From assembly GCF_005239225.2 (NCBI RefSeq), contig NC_133298.1, positions 4,836,001 through 4,900,000 of the forward strand: a stretch of DNA of 64,000 nt, in the 5' to 3' direction. A program made the translations under genes and the position numbers. Below the pieces are notes generated by a model. It saw only the letters and a list, made by a program, of their open reading frames with translations. It had not been told where the DNA came from and ran no database searches. This DNA is from Populus alba. Lineage: Eukaryota > Streptophyta > Magnoliopsida > Malpighiales > Salicaceae. Position 1 is the first letter of the stretch; each line of letters opens with the position of its first letter. Shown in pieces: positions 43,580 through 54,415 of the stretch.

Positions 43580-44965
43580 TCATGTATATAGGTTAGTCAT
43601 CTGTGACTCCACTCCTCTACTTATAGATAGATTGTGTGAAGAGTAATTCTGTTGCTCATTTTGCTTTTTCTTCTGCTGTCGCGGCCATTGCTGTTGCTGC
43701 TGTTTTTGATGGTATAAAAACGCAAGCCTTGCTATTTCTTTCTCTAGCATATCCTGCTCCACTGTGTTTAACAACATATGCACACCACAAGTACAAATGA
43801 TACTCAAGCTGCAGTCCAAAATATTAGGGGGGGGAGGGGGATTGCAAAACTGATAGAAGTGGAGGGGGTCACATCGGGAGACTTACGGTATTTTGCGAGT
43901 TGTTCCTGTGATAAACTATCCAAACGTTGCCTCAAGGCTTGATTTTCCAAGCCGAGTATGAGACTTTGTCGGTATAGATATTCAAGATTGGCTGAAACTT
44001 GAGACCCTTCAGCCTGTACGGAAAACAACAAAATTTGTCAAATCTTAAAGTACATATAGCATGACAGTTGATTAAGATACACTAAAAAAAAAAAAAAAAA
44101 AAAAGATACACTAGGGATGCTTCAAATTCTGCAGCCAGCTTTCCTCTAATATTTGGACACTTCTTTCAAGTTGAGCTATATACTGAAGTTTTCTCAAACG
44201 TGAACGCTGAGCGAATTGCCTGCATGATTCTAAAGATGTTAGAGCATCCCAATTGCAGAATTCAATTGCAAGCAAAAACGGGCATTACTTGAATACTCAC
44301 TGCTTAGCACGTTTGGAATCCGTTTTTGATTTAGAAGGATTATGATTAACATTAGATGAGACTTCTGAGTCATCTTGGTTTTGCTTAACAATAGGTTTCG
44401 ATGGCAAACCTACTCCAGCTGGTTCTCGTGGAGCAAAGTCTTGAAGAGTAATGCTATCTGTAGAAGGCACAATTCCACTGGAACTGCTGGTCACAGAAAT
44501 CAGGGGTGATTCCCTGGACTTATTCTTTTCCTTGTCGGGAGTAGAACCTGAATGAAAGCTAGTTTTCCAAGAAATTTCATGATAATTAATGGTGTGATGA
44601 AATTCCCAAGTAGGTCCACCAGCTGCAGCACTAGTTTTGAGCGTGGTTTCCTCTTTCCTAAATGTCTTGCTTGGTGTGTCCAGGAAAGCAACAGAGTCAC
44701 TTGATGAACGTCGATGACTTTTGTACAAAGGCAAGTCTGGCTCATCCAGGAGATCATCAAGCCAAGATAATTGCTCAACCAGAAAACTATCAGAAGAGGC
44801 GCGTTGATGGTGCGACTCTCCTTCCACAGGCCTCAAAAAGCCCTCTGAAGATTCTATTGCACAAGTAGAGATGCAATCGGTGCTGTAGGGTGGAAAAATC
44901 ATTTCAACGGGGTTTCCAGAAGTACGTGCTGGATTCTCTTTTGGACAGAAGGAAAAAGTTTCCAT
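43580..44965 (-). CDS. bZIP transcription factor, At4g06598-like (one aberrant splice donor)
   Basis: Four exons are read: 44965-44301, 44219-44144, 44013-43887 and 43761-43580. They total 1050 nt (349 aa). The N-terminus has EQLSWLDDLLDEPDLPLYK and SHRRSSSDSVAFLDT. The basic region spans the exon 1/2 join (SKRAKQ|QFAQRSRLRKLQYI). It is followed by leucine heptads in exons 3-4 (LEYLYRQSLILGLENQALRQ, LEQDMLEKEIARLAFLYHQ) and a Gln-rich tail. This matches the At4g06598 type. The usual basic-region Asn is not present, as I recall is typical of that subgroup. The role is nuclear DNA binding; targets are unknown. The oddity is the expected donor after exon 2, which reads GAG|GAAAGC, not GT. The other borders are canonical. 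Without splicing there, translation would stop after ESWLQNLKHP and lose the zipper. Confidence 0.8.
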
Positions 44966-45502
44966 ATCATGAGGTCATGAGCCTGTTAGAATGCATGTGT
45001 TCAAGGAAATATATATCATTACAAAACGAAATGTTAAGAAAAAAAGTTAAATAGGGTTGCATTGCTTCCTACATAATTTGACAAGCACCAAGAAAGCTAT
45101 CAAAAGAGCTCAAAGACTTGACAGATCATTCAAACCAGAAACATTAAGAGAAATCATTGGATTTGATGGAGACCAAACCACATTATTATGGGCCAATATA
45201 CATATATACAGTCGTTTCTTTCATATATAAATCCTCGTGTTTCTTCTAAAACATGCAAAGAGCCGAAGGTTGAAATAGAGCAAATCTAGCTAGAAAATTG
45301 AAAAAGGCGATTTAGAAGATGTGTAAAAGGTAGAGTACCAAAAAAAAAAAAAAAAAAAAAAAGGAGAGAGGGAGAGAACCGGATGGCAGGATGAATGGAG
45401 TATTGATGAAGAGGAAGGCAGCCAGGCAGCGGAGGCGTTAGCTAAAGATGGGGTATTATTATATATGTTGGAGATGTGCTGTCGGCTCCATTGTGTTAAA
45501 GG

Positions 45503-45550
<48 letters not shown>

Positions 45551-46229
45551 ACAAGTGAGAGAGACACCAAAGGAAAACACAATCAAAAGAATATAAGCTT
45601 TTAATGTGATTCCCAAAAAAAGAGAGCCAATATATGGGCTAACCGCATTTTGCGTAAACAATTTACTACTGATAATAAGGAAAATGCTCCCTAGTCTTAT
45701 TTAATCCAATATCCATGCCATGCAAAAGGGAGGTAGAGGGCTCTGGCTGTCTCCCTTCATTTTAAGCAAACCCTATCTATCTGCTTTAATTTGGCTCTCA
45801 CTTCTTTCCATAAATACTGCCAAGTGAAGTAAATATAGTCATTCTAAAAAAAAAAAACAATCTGCTAACGATATCGTTCACGAGTTTCTTATCTAGCGAA
45901 GCTTTGAGGTCATTTCATTTCTTAAAAATGAAATATTCGGGGACAGATTTCCTGCTGACGTAGTGGGGTGATAGAGCTTGAGATGGATTCCCAGAAAGCT
46001 GGGCCATTACCGATGTTGATTCTGCCTTCCTTGTCACATAATATGCCAACTAAATTCCTAGTCTCGGAGATAACATTAGTCCTCCAAATTAGGCAGATCC
46101 CAGATTCAAATGATGAACCCAGCCCAAGCCAATGATTTAATAGATAAATCATTATTTTTCGAGTCAAACTCAATGCTGAGATAATATTTCATGATAGGGC
46201 TGTTAGTAAATGATACAAGTAGAGCTTTA
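44966..46229. other. bZIP upstream region
   Basis: This is the leader and promoter region of the minus-strand bZIP gene, with the CT microsatellite. No other gene is supported. Confidence 0.4.
45507..45550. repeat. (CT)n microsatellite upstream of bZIP gene
   Basis: A perfect CT tract of about 44 bp (GA on the coding strand) lies about 540 nt upstream of the bZIP start, probably in its leader or promoter. A 20-nt poly-A lies near 45342-45361. Confidence 0.95.
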
Positions 46230-46360
46230 ATTAAAGAACATAGAGCATAGAACAAAAAGAACGAGGTGAAAAATATAAAGCACAAAGAGCAGAAACTCAA
46301 CAGTGAGGTTACTGCCATCCCTCTAGTTTTATTTATAGAAAAAATTAAACACTACAAAAA
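46230..46360. repeat. Diverged LTR fragment related to the 52.2-kb element
   Basis: It shares GAGCAGAAA, a CTCA-AG-GGTTACTGCCATCCC block and TTTTATTTATAGAA with the LTRs at 52242-52618 and 54010-54415, in the same orientation. No internal region or second LTR is nearby, so it is a truncated or solo remnant. Confidence 0.6.
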
Positions 46361-47239
46361 ATAAGAATAAAAAAAAATTGTTTCTACTTATTTTTGGACT
46401 ACGTATTGAAGATGGTGTTTATTCCTCTTGAACCAAATGTAGGAGTTTAGTTCATGGTTGATAAAAAATTAACAAAAACAAGGAAGAAATGAATGTTTTT
46501 CAAACTCTATTTCAGCTGTTTTTTGCTCTATTTATCATTCTCCTTCTTTGTTGAAATTGTCAGGATTCTTAGATTAATTAGAAGTCTTCGTGATGGTAAA
46601 CTCGTCTCTTCTTTATCTGGTTTTTAAGTTTGGATAAACCCCTCAGAATTTATACTAAAAAATAATTCTGCTGCTATTGCAATTATGTTGTAATACCAAT
46701 TTTGTTCAAACTTAGACTTTGATTCTGACTTGATTTCATGCAATATCAGACCATCTCAGCTATGTTCTGTCATTCATGACATGTTAAAGAATTGATTTGC
46801 ACCTTCATTGGTTCCTAGGGCCCACTGTTTTTATATCAGACTCTTAGTTATATAGGGATGCTCCATATTATCAGTTTCCAAATCAGATTAGGAGACTCAT
46901 TTTTACCAACCAGTTTATTACTGGATTCTGTTCTTAAAAACAATTTTATCTAACTTTAAATCTTTCATGAAAGTTGTATTTTTATATGTGTAGATGAATT
47001 TAAGTTTTTAAATTGTCTGATTTTGATATTAGAAGCTAAAAATATTCTTGTTTGAATATCTAGTATGAAAACAGAGAATCCTGTCATGAAAATGATTTTG
47101 ACTCGAGTTTGATTGGATATAATTGCAAGATGCTTAATGTGAAAGTATTGGAGAAGATGGACGGGGGTAGCATGAGATATTTCACTCATTCATTTTTTTT
47201 ATTTGCATGGCTGTAATGCATCATTGATATATTCAACCG

Positions 47240-48100
47240 CTGTAAGGTATAGATAATCACTTGCTTTCAAAATCTTTGTCTAAACAGAATCCTTGCTAGC
47301 AAAGGCAACATAAGCAGATCTAAAAGGAGAATATAAGATTCAGTCAGCCAAAATCGACGCAGAATATATATATAAACATGGCAGAAACTTGATGCCTACC
47401 CTTTTCCCTGGCCAGTGGTTAATTTTGTCAGTCAAGATCAAAACGTTCTCAACCACTCCACACAGTGCGAAGTACAACGATAAAGCTTCTTTTGCTGCTG
47501 CAAAATGTACCTGATATATTTATAGTAGAGCCATGGCGTGATTATGAGACACCCTGGAGTCTATGGGGAGACTTTTAGCAAACAATATTCAGAGATAAGG
47601 CCAGAGTATCAATTTATGGTTCAGATGGGTAACATTTCTAAATTTATTTTGCAGCAAATGCTCTGGCCAGTGGTTTTTTCAGTCAAGAAAAACTCATTCT
47701 ATCAGGTAATAAGGCTTTGTGAAACTACCGTCTTCTTCCATAATCTATAGCTGAGAATTGCTTCTTCTTTTCCAGATCTTATACATATCAGAAAAGCAGC
47801 TGTCAAGCCGAAATCACTGACTCTGACTCCCAAAATTCTGACCAAAAATATGTATAGGAAATGAAGAAAGGTTTGAAACTTCCTGCAGATTCAGCAACTA
47901 AAAGTAATATACGAGCCAAAAAACAACATTCTGAAGATGAGACCCTGCTACCATCTAAAATACTCATGCCTCGTCAGTAAACAATTCAACACAGAAGATA
48001 AAAAGCAAATGAAACATTTGAATTGACTTTGAATTTGTCACTAACACAGGTCTTGATTCAGTGTCTTCCTCTGCATGAATTTCTCCATCTGCAAATGCCA
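47240..48100 (-). pseudogene. RRM-domain gene remnant
   Basis: Minus-strand exon-like pieces can be read. A piece near 48090-48030 after a TTTGCAG acceptor encodes GEIHAEEDTESRPVLVTN. A piece at 47510-47400 after ATATCAG encodes VHFAAAKEALSLYFALCGVV and ENVLILTDKINHWPG. A piece near 47325-47270 after TTTTAG encodes SAYVAFASKDSV followed by a TAG. Together these follow the order of an RNA-recognition motif of the plant PABN/At3g12640-like type (VTN-VHFAATK...ILTD...GSAYV.F). The premature stop, poor donors and absent surrounding exons argue for a dead fragment. It could be the residue of a once complete gene. Confidence 0.6.
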
Positions 48101-49595
48101 AAGGTTATAAAATTTAATGAATGAAGATATCCACTGAGAGCAATAGAAAATTCAACCGTTGTTGTCAACTTATTAAGCAAGATAAAAAAGGAGGAAGATA
48201 TTATGGAAGGGAAATCTCGGAGATCCATATAACTTGTCAAAACAACAAGTTGTAATCCTAAACCATTTGAAGCATCGAAACCGCAAAAACTACACTTAAC
48301 ATTATTATGCAACTCTTTATTTAAGCTGATTCTATTCAATTAATATCAGACCGCATCATTCAAGAAGATACAAGTTGCATCACCAACATCGAATTAATTT
48401 GAATGGCAATCATATATGATGTATTTATTTCCAATCTGTGAAATGTGTTTCTTCATTTTTTACTCAAATTAGATCCCAGATTGCTACTTAGGAACAGTGC
48501 ATCAAACAAAAATGTTCAGATACTCCGAGATTGTGGAATAATCTATGTATACATCTCGTTCAGTTGTGGAATAATCTACCAGAAAGAGACAGCAAATTGG
48601 ACTTCCCATCTCAACCTGCTTTGACAATTCCATTACGTTTTTATGTAATTTCTGTTTCACTTCCTGCAACACCAAAGGCCTTATGCTAGTGATTGCATAA
48701 TAATAAAATATCAGCTAGTGATTGCATTAGAATTGGCTGCATTTATAGAGGGCTGTCGATTTCTAAAAGCTGGTTCTATTCGCAGATCAGATAGCATGGT
48801 GCAACTGCCATGGACAGGATCTACTGGCAATGCTCAAGTTAAACTGCTGGGAAGAAGCTAGAATAGGCAGATAAAAACTCGTGGCTCTGCCTGCCAACCT
48901 TCTATCCATACACACACTGATAGTTTTGCTTTGCATCGGAGGAGAATTCTTTCTGATGTCAATTGGAGGTAGTGGTGGTGAGATGGTGGGATCAGAAGGG
49001 GACCAAATAGAAAACAAGAGCAGACACCACACCCACCAATCACATCCATCCATCCAACGGGATGTATATAATTATAATATGATCTTCTTTTCTGTTCGGG
49101 TCATTCAGTCCTTTTTATCTAACTAACGGCTCCTTTTTCTTTCATTCACAGACAGATCTGCCCGCTTCGCTTCTCCCTCAAAAATTTGAAATGCTTCTCT
49201 CTCTCTCTCTCTCTCTCTCTGCCTCTCTGTTATTAATTACTATTATAATAAAATCCCAAAAGCATGTGATTTTGAAAATGTTGATGTTTCTTTCTCGGAC
49301 AACGTCACTCTCTCTTTTCTATCTATCTACTTCAAGTTTCTTACGGTACAAGAGAGAGAGACACACACACACAAAACCATTCACTTCCAATCCTTTTAGA
49401 CCTTGTTTTCCTAAAATAGATTGAATCTAGTTTTACACTACTCTCTGTTTTCTAATAAACTCCCCTTAATTTCCTAGTACCCTAACCCCCTCTAGTTAGG
49501 CTCCTCCTCCTCTTGTTTTTAACCTAACCCCCCTCCTCTCTCTCACTTCATCAAATCGTTCTCTGTTCTGTTCTATTGATTCACCAATCACCATC
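48101..49595. other. Intergenic / upstream of At1g65710-like gene
   Basis: No gene is supported. A CT microsatellite lies at about 49197-49220 and ACACAC/GAGAGA tracts near 49350, consistent with the CT-rich leader of the downstream plus-strand gene. Confidence 0.45.
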
Positions 49596-51955
49596 ATGGG
49601 CTGTTGTTTTAGCAAGAAAAATGAAGTTTCTTCTTCTTTGAATGCCTCCCAACCAATTATAAACACTCTCAAGGTTGACAAGAATGAGATCCAAAACAAC
49701 AACATGATGATAGTTGAGGATAAGGAGGTCAAAAAACAGGTTGTAGAAGAAGGGAGCTTTGTCAAGAAAGAAATTTTTGTCATCAAACACAGGAAAAGCC
49801 AAGATAGAGACAAACGCATCCCTCCCCCCAACCTCAATATTGCACCACTAGAAGAAGATGGCCCTGCGCCCACTGCTACTGCATCTGCTACTGAAATATT
49901 ATCGGGCAACAGCAACACCAATGTTGGTGCTCATAATATGGTTCTGAGAACATCAAGCTGCACAAAAGAAGAGGTAGATGCCATTCTCATTCAGTGTGGA
50001 AGGCTTAGCCGCAACAACTCTTCTGGAGCTGGAAAGCCCCCTTCTTCTGGCGTAAAGTACTCCGGTTCCAAGAGGAGCTACGACTTTGATAATAATAATA
50101 ATAATGACCAGGACCAAGATGTTGAGTCTTCCACTTCTGCTGATCATTATGATTTTCTAAAGAAAGGCAATGATGAAGACGATGGCGAGGTTACAGCCGA
50201 GAGAAGGCAGCATCGCAACCGCCGCCGCCAATCCAGCAGGCATTCTCCTTCTCCTTCTTCTCAAGGGAGGAGGAGGACACCCAGCAGGGAAAGGGACCAG
50301 AACCAGCGCCCCAGCAGCAAAGAGAGGGGCAGTGGTAGCAGTGGGAGAAGGGTGAGTCGATCACCGGGTAGAAGGTCAGAAACAACCCAAAACACAGGCG
50401 TTACTGCTGGAAATGCTAATGCTACTGTTAATGCTAACAATACTGGTGGTCCTAGTAATAGGCCTGGAAAAATGGTATCAGTCCCTGCCACTGTTTCTTC
50501 TTTAGTGGTGGATAAGAGCAACAATGGGGTTGAACCGCAAGCAACGGCTGGAATTAGGCGGATCTCAATCAAGAGAAATGTTGGTGAGGCAGCGTTGACC
50601 TGCTCAAGGACGGTCGCATCGCCACGTTCCAAATCTCCTGCCAGAACCAATGCTAAGACCTCTAATGAGAATAATCAGCAGCCATCTCTTAGCCGCAGCA
50701 ATTCAAGAAAAGCAGACCAATCTCCTTACAGAAGAAATCCATTGAGTGAAATTGATCTCAATTCACTTCAATATTCGCAACCACCTGACAACAAGGTTAC
50801 CTGCACCAGCAACAACAGAGCACAAATCAGAAACAAAGATATCGAAGGACAAGTGTTAGTGAAGGAATCTTTCAATCTTCTAAATCAGGTATTGCTTACC
50901 TTTCAATGCATAATTTGTGGCTAAAGGAGGAATGCGCGATTTTCACCTTTACAAATGTCTTTTTTTAGGCACCTGTTAGCTAAAGAGAGTAAAAATACTG
51001 TTTCTGGGACATAAATTTTCCCTTTATGCATGCTTTTCAGACTCCAATGAAGAAGCACAATTCTGAGAAAAACAACAGAGTCAATGCTCAAGTGACTAAT
51101 TGCAGAGGCAGCAGCATAGTTTCACTGGAAAACAAGATCTCAAAGGGACAACAGATGGAAGAGGCTAAAGGACAGCCAACAGACATGACCACTGTAGTAG
51201 ACTTGGGAGTTGAAAGCTTGAAGCCCCAGACATTAACAAGAAGCAGGTCAGCTAGGCGGTCGCGAGACCTAGACCTCAATCCTGAAACTTTGTTGAATCC
51301 AACGCCTTCATATACCGCACTACTGCTGGAAGACATTCAAAATTTTCACCTGAAGAACACTCCTTCCTTTTCTCTCCCAGCTTGTGTCTCGAAGGCCTGC
51401 TCTATTCTTGAAGCAGTCGCTGACCTCAATTCCACTACAAGTTCCAACCTGTCATGTGCCTTCTCTTATGATAGAAGAAGGCCCCCTACAGTGGCTGCTG
51501 CTAATCTTGTTGGGAAGAAACCACCTGAGGCAAAAGACCCATTTGTAGAATCTGAGGTACTTGCAAGCGATGACCTTATGGAGCCAAGCTTTCACAAGTA
51601 TGTAACAGTGAGAAGAGGAGGTACATTATGCGGGGAAGACATGGATGGTCAAGAATCGTCGGGCAGTGACAGCGTTGTTGGTGGCAGCCAACAGCATTTA
51701 GGATTTTCAACCTCTTCCTGGGAACCCAATTCAGCGGACTCAACTGATCACTGGACTTCAAGATCCAACTGGAGAGATGGGGACGAGAAGAGCCCACTGA
51801 GATTTCAAAAGCATGGATTGTTTGAAACAGGGCGTGATGTGGAACAGGCCAGAAGGGCATTCAGTGGACAAAGGAGTGGAATTGGACGAGGGAGACTTGG
51901 TACAAGTAAAAATCTCCACTCAACTGCTATCCTTGCAAGTGCTGCTTCAACATAA
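49596..51955 (+). CDS. Ser/Arg-rich protein, At1g65710-like, N-myristoylation motif
   Basis: There are two exons, 49596-50888 (donor CAG|GTATTG) and 51041-51955 (acceptor TTTTCAG), in phase 0, giving 735 aa. The N-terminus MGCCFSKKNE is a classic N-myristoylation and palmitoylation signal, predicting plasma-membrane attachment. Other features are LRTSSCTKEEVDAILIQCGRL, an Asn/Asp run, a long SR-like segment (RQSSRHSPSPSSQGRRR, SGRRVSRSPGRRSE), SRSNSRKADQSPYRRNPLSE, and a C-terminal part with SRSARRSRDLDLNPE and LLLEDIQNFHLKNTPSFSLP. This matches the uncharacterised plant family of At1g65710. No enzyme domain is seen, and the function is unknown. The neighbour at 59.7 kb is NHL6-like, as in Arabidopsis. 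The antisense Leu-rich ORFs are shadows. Confidence 0.85.
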
Positions 51956-52241
51956 TCCACTCAGTTGTGTCGTTTTCATTTTCCACGCAGTTGTGGCTTT
52001 TTTCAACTTCTAGTTGCAAAGATTACTTTGTATGGTTGCAAACTTGCAACCTGTTATTCTTGTTCATTCAAAGAGGTTTATTCTTCCCGTGTTCACTATA
52101 TGTTCTTTCCATTGTGGTTGGATGCCAATGAGGGATAATTAGCGATACCATTTCAAGCAAGTAAACTCAATCCTTATTCATATGTAGAGATCACAAGTAA
52201 GCAGGAGTGTTATCCTAATAAACTCAAACGTAAGTAGATAC

Positions 52242-52618
52242 TGTTGGAAAAACTAATATATAAAGAACAGATTATTGTTGATGAACTAAGAAAAAGAACA
52301 AAGAACAAAGTCTAAAGTCTTTACAGTTGAAAGAACAAGGAGCAGAAAATATCTCAGTTGGTTACTGCCATCCCCAATGTTTTATTTATAGAAGGAAACA
52401 AACATTATAGAAAAATAAAATACTAAAGAAACGTACTAGCTATGTTCTTCTTTATCAAAGAAGTTGTATAACAAGCTAGTCTAATCCTAGATAAGCTTAA
52501 ACAAATGAATTGAAAGAAACATCCTAATCTAGATAATGCTATCAGCTAACAGATAAATAACAATGTAGTAGATTACTACTAAGTAATCCTATTCCAGCTT
52601 TGATACCAAACTTCAACA
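52242..52618 (-). repeat. 3' LTR of gag-only element
   Basis: A 377-bp LTR with TG...CA ends (TGTTGGAAAAACTAA to CAAACTTCAACA on the plus strand). It lacks an 8-bp GAACAAAG repeat and a segment of about 20-25 bp that are present in the other LTR. Confidence 0.92.
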
Positions 52619-53869
52619 CTCCTCCTTGGTTCCAAAGCTACACATTCCAATTCTTCCTTTCAGATCTTCAAACTTCTTTCCTGTTTCTAGTTCAACTGAT
52701 AAAGTTTCTACTTCAATTGCTCCTTTTCCTTCAACCTTCACATAGTCTCCATTCCCAATTCTAACTCTAGATAGATAGCTTTTATCCAAATCTTTGAATA
52801 AGCTCAGATCTGTAGTCATGTGATTAGTGCAGCCACTATCAATAAGCCATGATGAGTCATTTGCCTTGGCTGTGTTACACATCTCCTGTATTGTAGCCAT
52901 GAATAAAAAATCTTCCTCCACTTTTGAACTCTCGGCTACTTGAGCTTGTTTTTCTGGTTCTGCTTTATTTTTGCAAAATCTTTGAATGTGACCAAATTGC
53001 TTGCAGTTTCGGCATTGTGCATTCTTGAGCCAACACCAGGCTTCAAGATGATTTGTTTTCTGACAAAATTTGCAAGCAGGAAAATGTTCTTTCTTCTCTT
53101 TCCCTTCAGTGAAGATGTTGTTGTTCTGTTGCCAGTTATTGGATTGCCAGCCTCTCCCTTTTTCTCTTTTTTCTTCTTGATTGTTTCTGTAAAAATTCTT
53201 AGCCCGACTCTTCTCCTTGTAAACTACAACAAGAGCTCCTTCACTTGATCCTTCTTGTCTATATGCTTGCCTTTGCTCCACAGCTTGCAATGCATTTACC
53301 AGTTCTTGCAAGCTTATTTCAGAAAAATCTTTAGAATCTTCTAAAGAACAGATTTTATGTTCAAACTTTTCTGGCAGACTCACCAGGACTTTCTCTACAA
53401 TTCTAGAATTTGGAAAATCTTCTCCCAAAAGTCTTACTTGATTAACAAGTTTCGAAATTTGAGAAGAGAAATCTTTGATGCTCTCATTTTCTTTCATCTT
53501 CAGACCTTCGAATTGTCTTCTCAGATTCAGAATCTGCATCCTTCTTGACTTCTCATCACCATGGAACTCTGCTTTTAATTTATCCCATGTTTCTTTGGCA
53601 GATTTACAAGCCATAATCCTTGTGAAGATTTCTTCGTTCATAGCATTATGAAGACAAGTAAGAGCTTTGAATCGCTTTGCCTTTTCTTCATTGAAAAATT
53701 TCATCTGTGCAATCGTAGGATTGTTTCCTAGTGGAGTGGGTTGCCTATCACTCTCCACTATCTCCCACAAGTCAAAAGCTTTGAGATATGTTTCCATTTT
53801 TACAGCCCACACACCATAATTCTGCCCTGTGAACACTGGTGTTTTTGCTGGAAAATTTGCAGAATCCAT
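52613..53869 (-). CDS. Copia Gag with N-terminal piece of protease
   Basis: This intact 418-aa ORF starts MDSANFPAKTPVFTGQNYGV (DUF4219-like start). It continues with a UBN2 gag domain (WEIVESD, CKSAKETWDKLKAEFHG, RRQFEGLKMKENESI). Two zinc knuckles follow, CKFCQKTNHLEAWC and CRNCKQFGHIQRFC (both C-x2-C-x4-H-x4-C), and then the aspartic-protease start SSWLIDSGCTNHMT with RVRIGNGDYVKVEGKG. The frame then ends within 40 residues, joining directly to the element's 3' end and reading a few bases into the LTR. Gag forms the virus-like particle that packages element RNA in the cytoplasm. Whether the truncated protease is active is doubtful, because only part of the domain remains. The intact frame without stops is notable beside the decayed elements nearby. 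Confidence 0.9.
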   Translation of the reverse strand: MDSANFPAKTPVFTGQNYGVWAVKMETYLKAFDLWEIVESDRQPTPLGNNPTIAQMKFFNEEKAKRFKALTCLHNAMNEEIFTRIMACKSAKETWDKLKAEFHGDEKSRRMQILNLRRQFEGLKMKENESIKDFSSQISKLVNQVRLLGEDFPNSRIVEKVLVSLPEKFEHKICSLEDSKDFSEISLQELVNALQAVEQRQAYRQEGSSEGALVVVYKEKSRAKNFYRNNQEEKREKGRGWQSNNWQQNNNIFTEGKEKKEHFPACKFCQKTNHLEAWCWLKNAQCRNCKQFGHIQRFCKNKAEPEKQAQVAESSKVEEDFLFMATIQEMCNTAKANDSSWLIDSGCTNHMTTDLSLFKDLDKSYLSRVRIGNGDYVKVEGKGAIEVETLSVELETGKKFEDLKGRIGMCSFGTKEEC

Positions 53870-53995
53870 TGCTTAAAAAAAAAACTCACTTAATCTCTCG
53901 TGTTTCACTCACAAACCCTTCAAAGCAGAAAGCTTTGATTTAACCTTCTATTCTCTCGTGTTTTCACTCACAAACCCTTCAAAGATCCTAAGGAT

Positions 53996-54007
53996 GCTCT
54001 GATACCA
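53996..54007 (-). other. Primer-binding site of gag-only element
   Basis: The minus strand reads TGGTATCAGAGC, an exact match to the copia initiator tRNA-Met site, two bases inside the 5' LTR. Confidence 0.9.
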
Positions 54008-54009
54008 AT

Positions 54010-54415
54010 TGTTGGAAAAACTAATATATAAAGAACAGATTATTGTTGATGAACTAAGAAAAAGAACAAAGAACAAAGAACAAAGTCTAAAGTCTTTACA
54101 GTTGAAAGAACAAGGAGCATAAAATATCTCAGTTGGTTACTGCCATCCCCAGTGTTTTATTTATAGAAGGAAACAAACATTACAGAAAAATGAAACACTA
54201 AAGAAACGTACTAGCTATGTTCTTCTTTCTCAAAGAAGTTGTATAACAAGCTAGTCTAATCCTAGATAAGCTTAAACAAATGAATTGAAAGAAACATCCT
54301 AATCTAGATAATGCTATCAACTAACAAATAGATAGCTATCAGCTAACAGATAAATAACAATGTAGTAGATTACTACTAAGTAATCCTATTCCAGCTTTGG
54401 TACCAAACTTCAACA
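54010..54415 (-). repeat. 5' LTR of gag-only element
   Basis: A 406-bp LTR with the same ends as 52242-52618. It is longer through an extra GAACAAAG unit and a local duplication around AACTAACAAATAGATAGC. The leader next to it (about 53880-53990) has a two-fold repeat containing CTCACAAACCCTTCAAAG. Confidence 0.92.

Larger units (their letters stand above)
52242..54415 (-). mobile_element. Gag-only (non-autonomous) Ty1/copia element
   Basis: This compact element of 2174 bp lies on the minus strand. The 5' LTR is 54415-54010, the primer-binding site is 54007-53996, the single ORF is 53869-52613, a purine tract GAACCAAGGAGGAG is at 52632-52619 and the 3' LTR is 52618-52242. GATAC flanks both ends (52237-52241 and 54416-54420). 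There is no integrase, reverse transcriptase or RNase H. The LTRs differ by few substitutions plus short indels, so it is fairly recent. Movement would require enzymes from a full-length relative. Confidence 0.92.

Noticed and set aside
47538..47750. 70-aa plus-strand ORF
   Set aside because: No recognisable family, and it lies in the gap of the minus-strand RRM remnant.
50261..50650. Leu-rich minus-strand ORF over the At1g65710-like gene
   Set aside because: Antisense shadow of the Ser/Arg-rich coding sequence.
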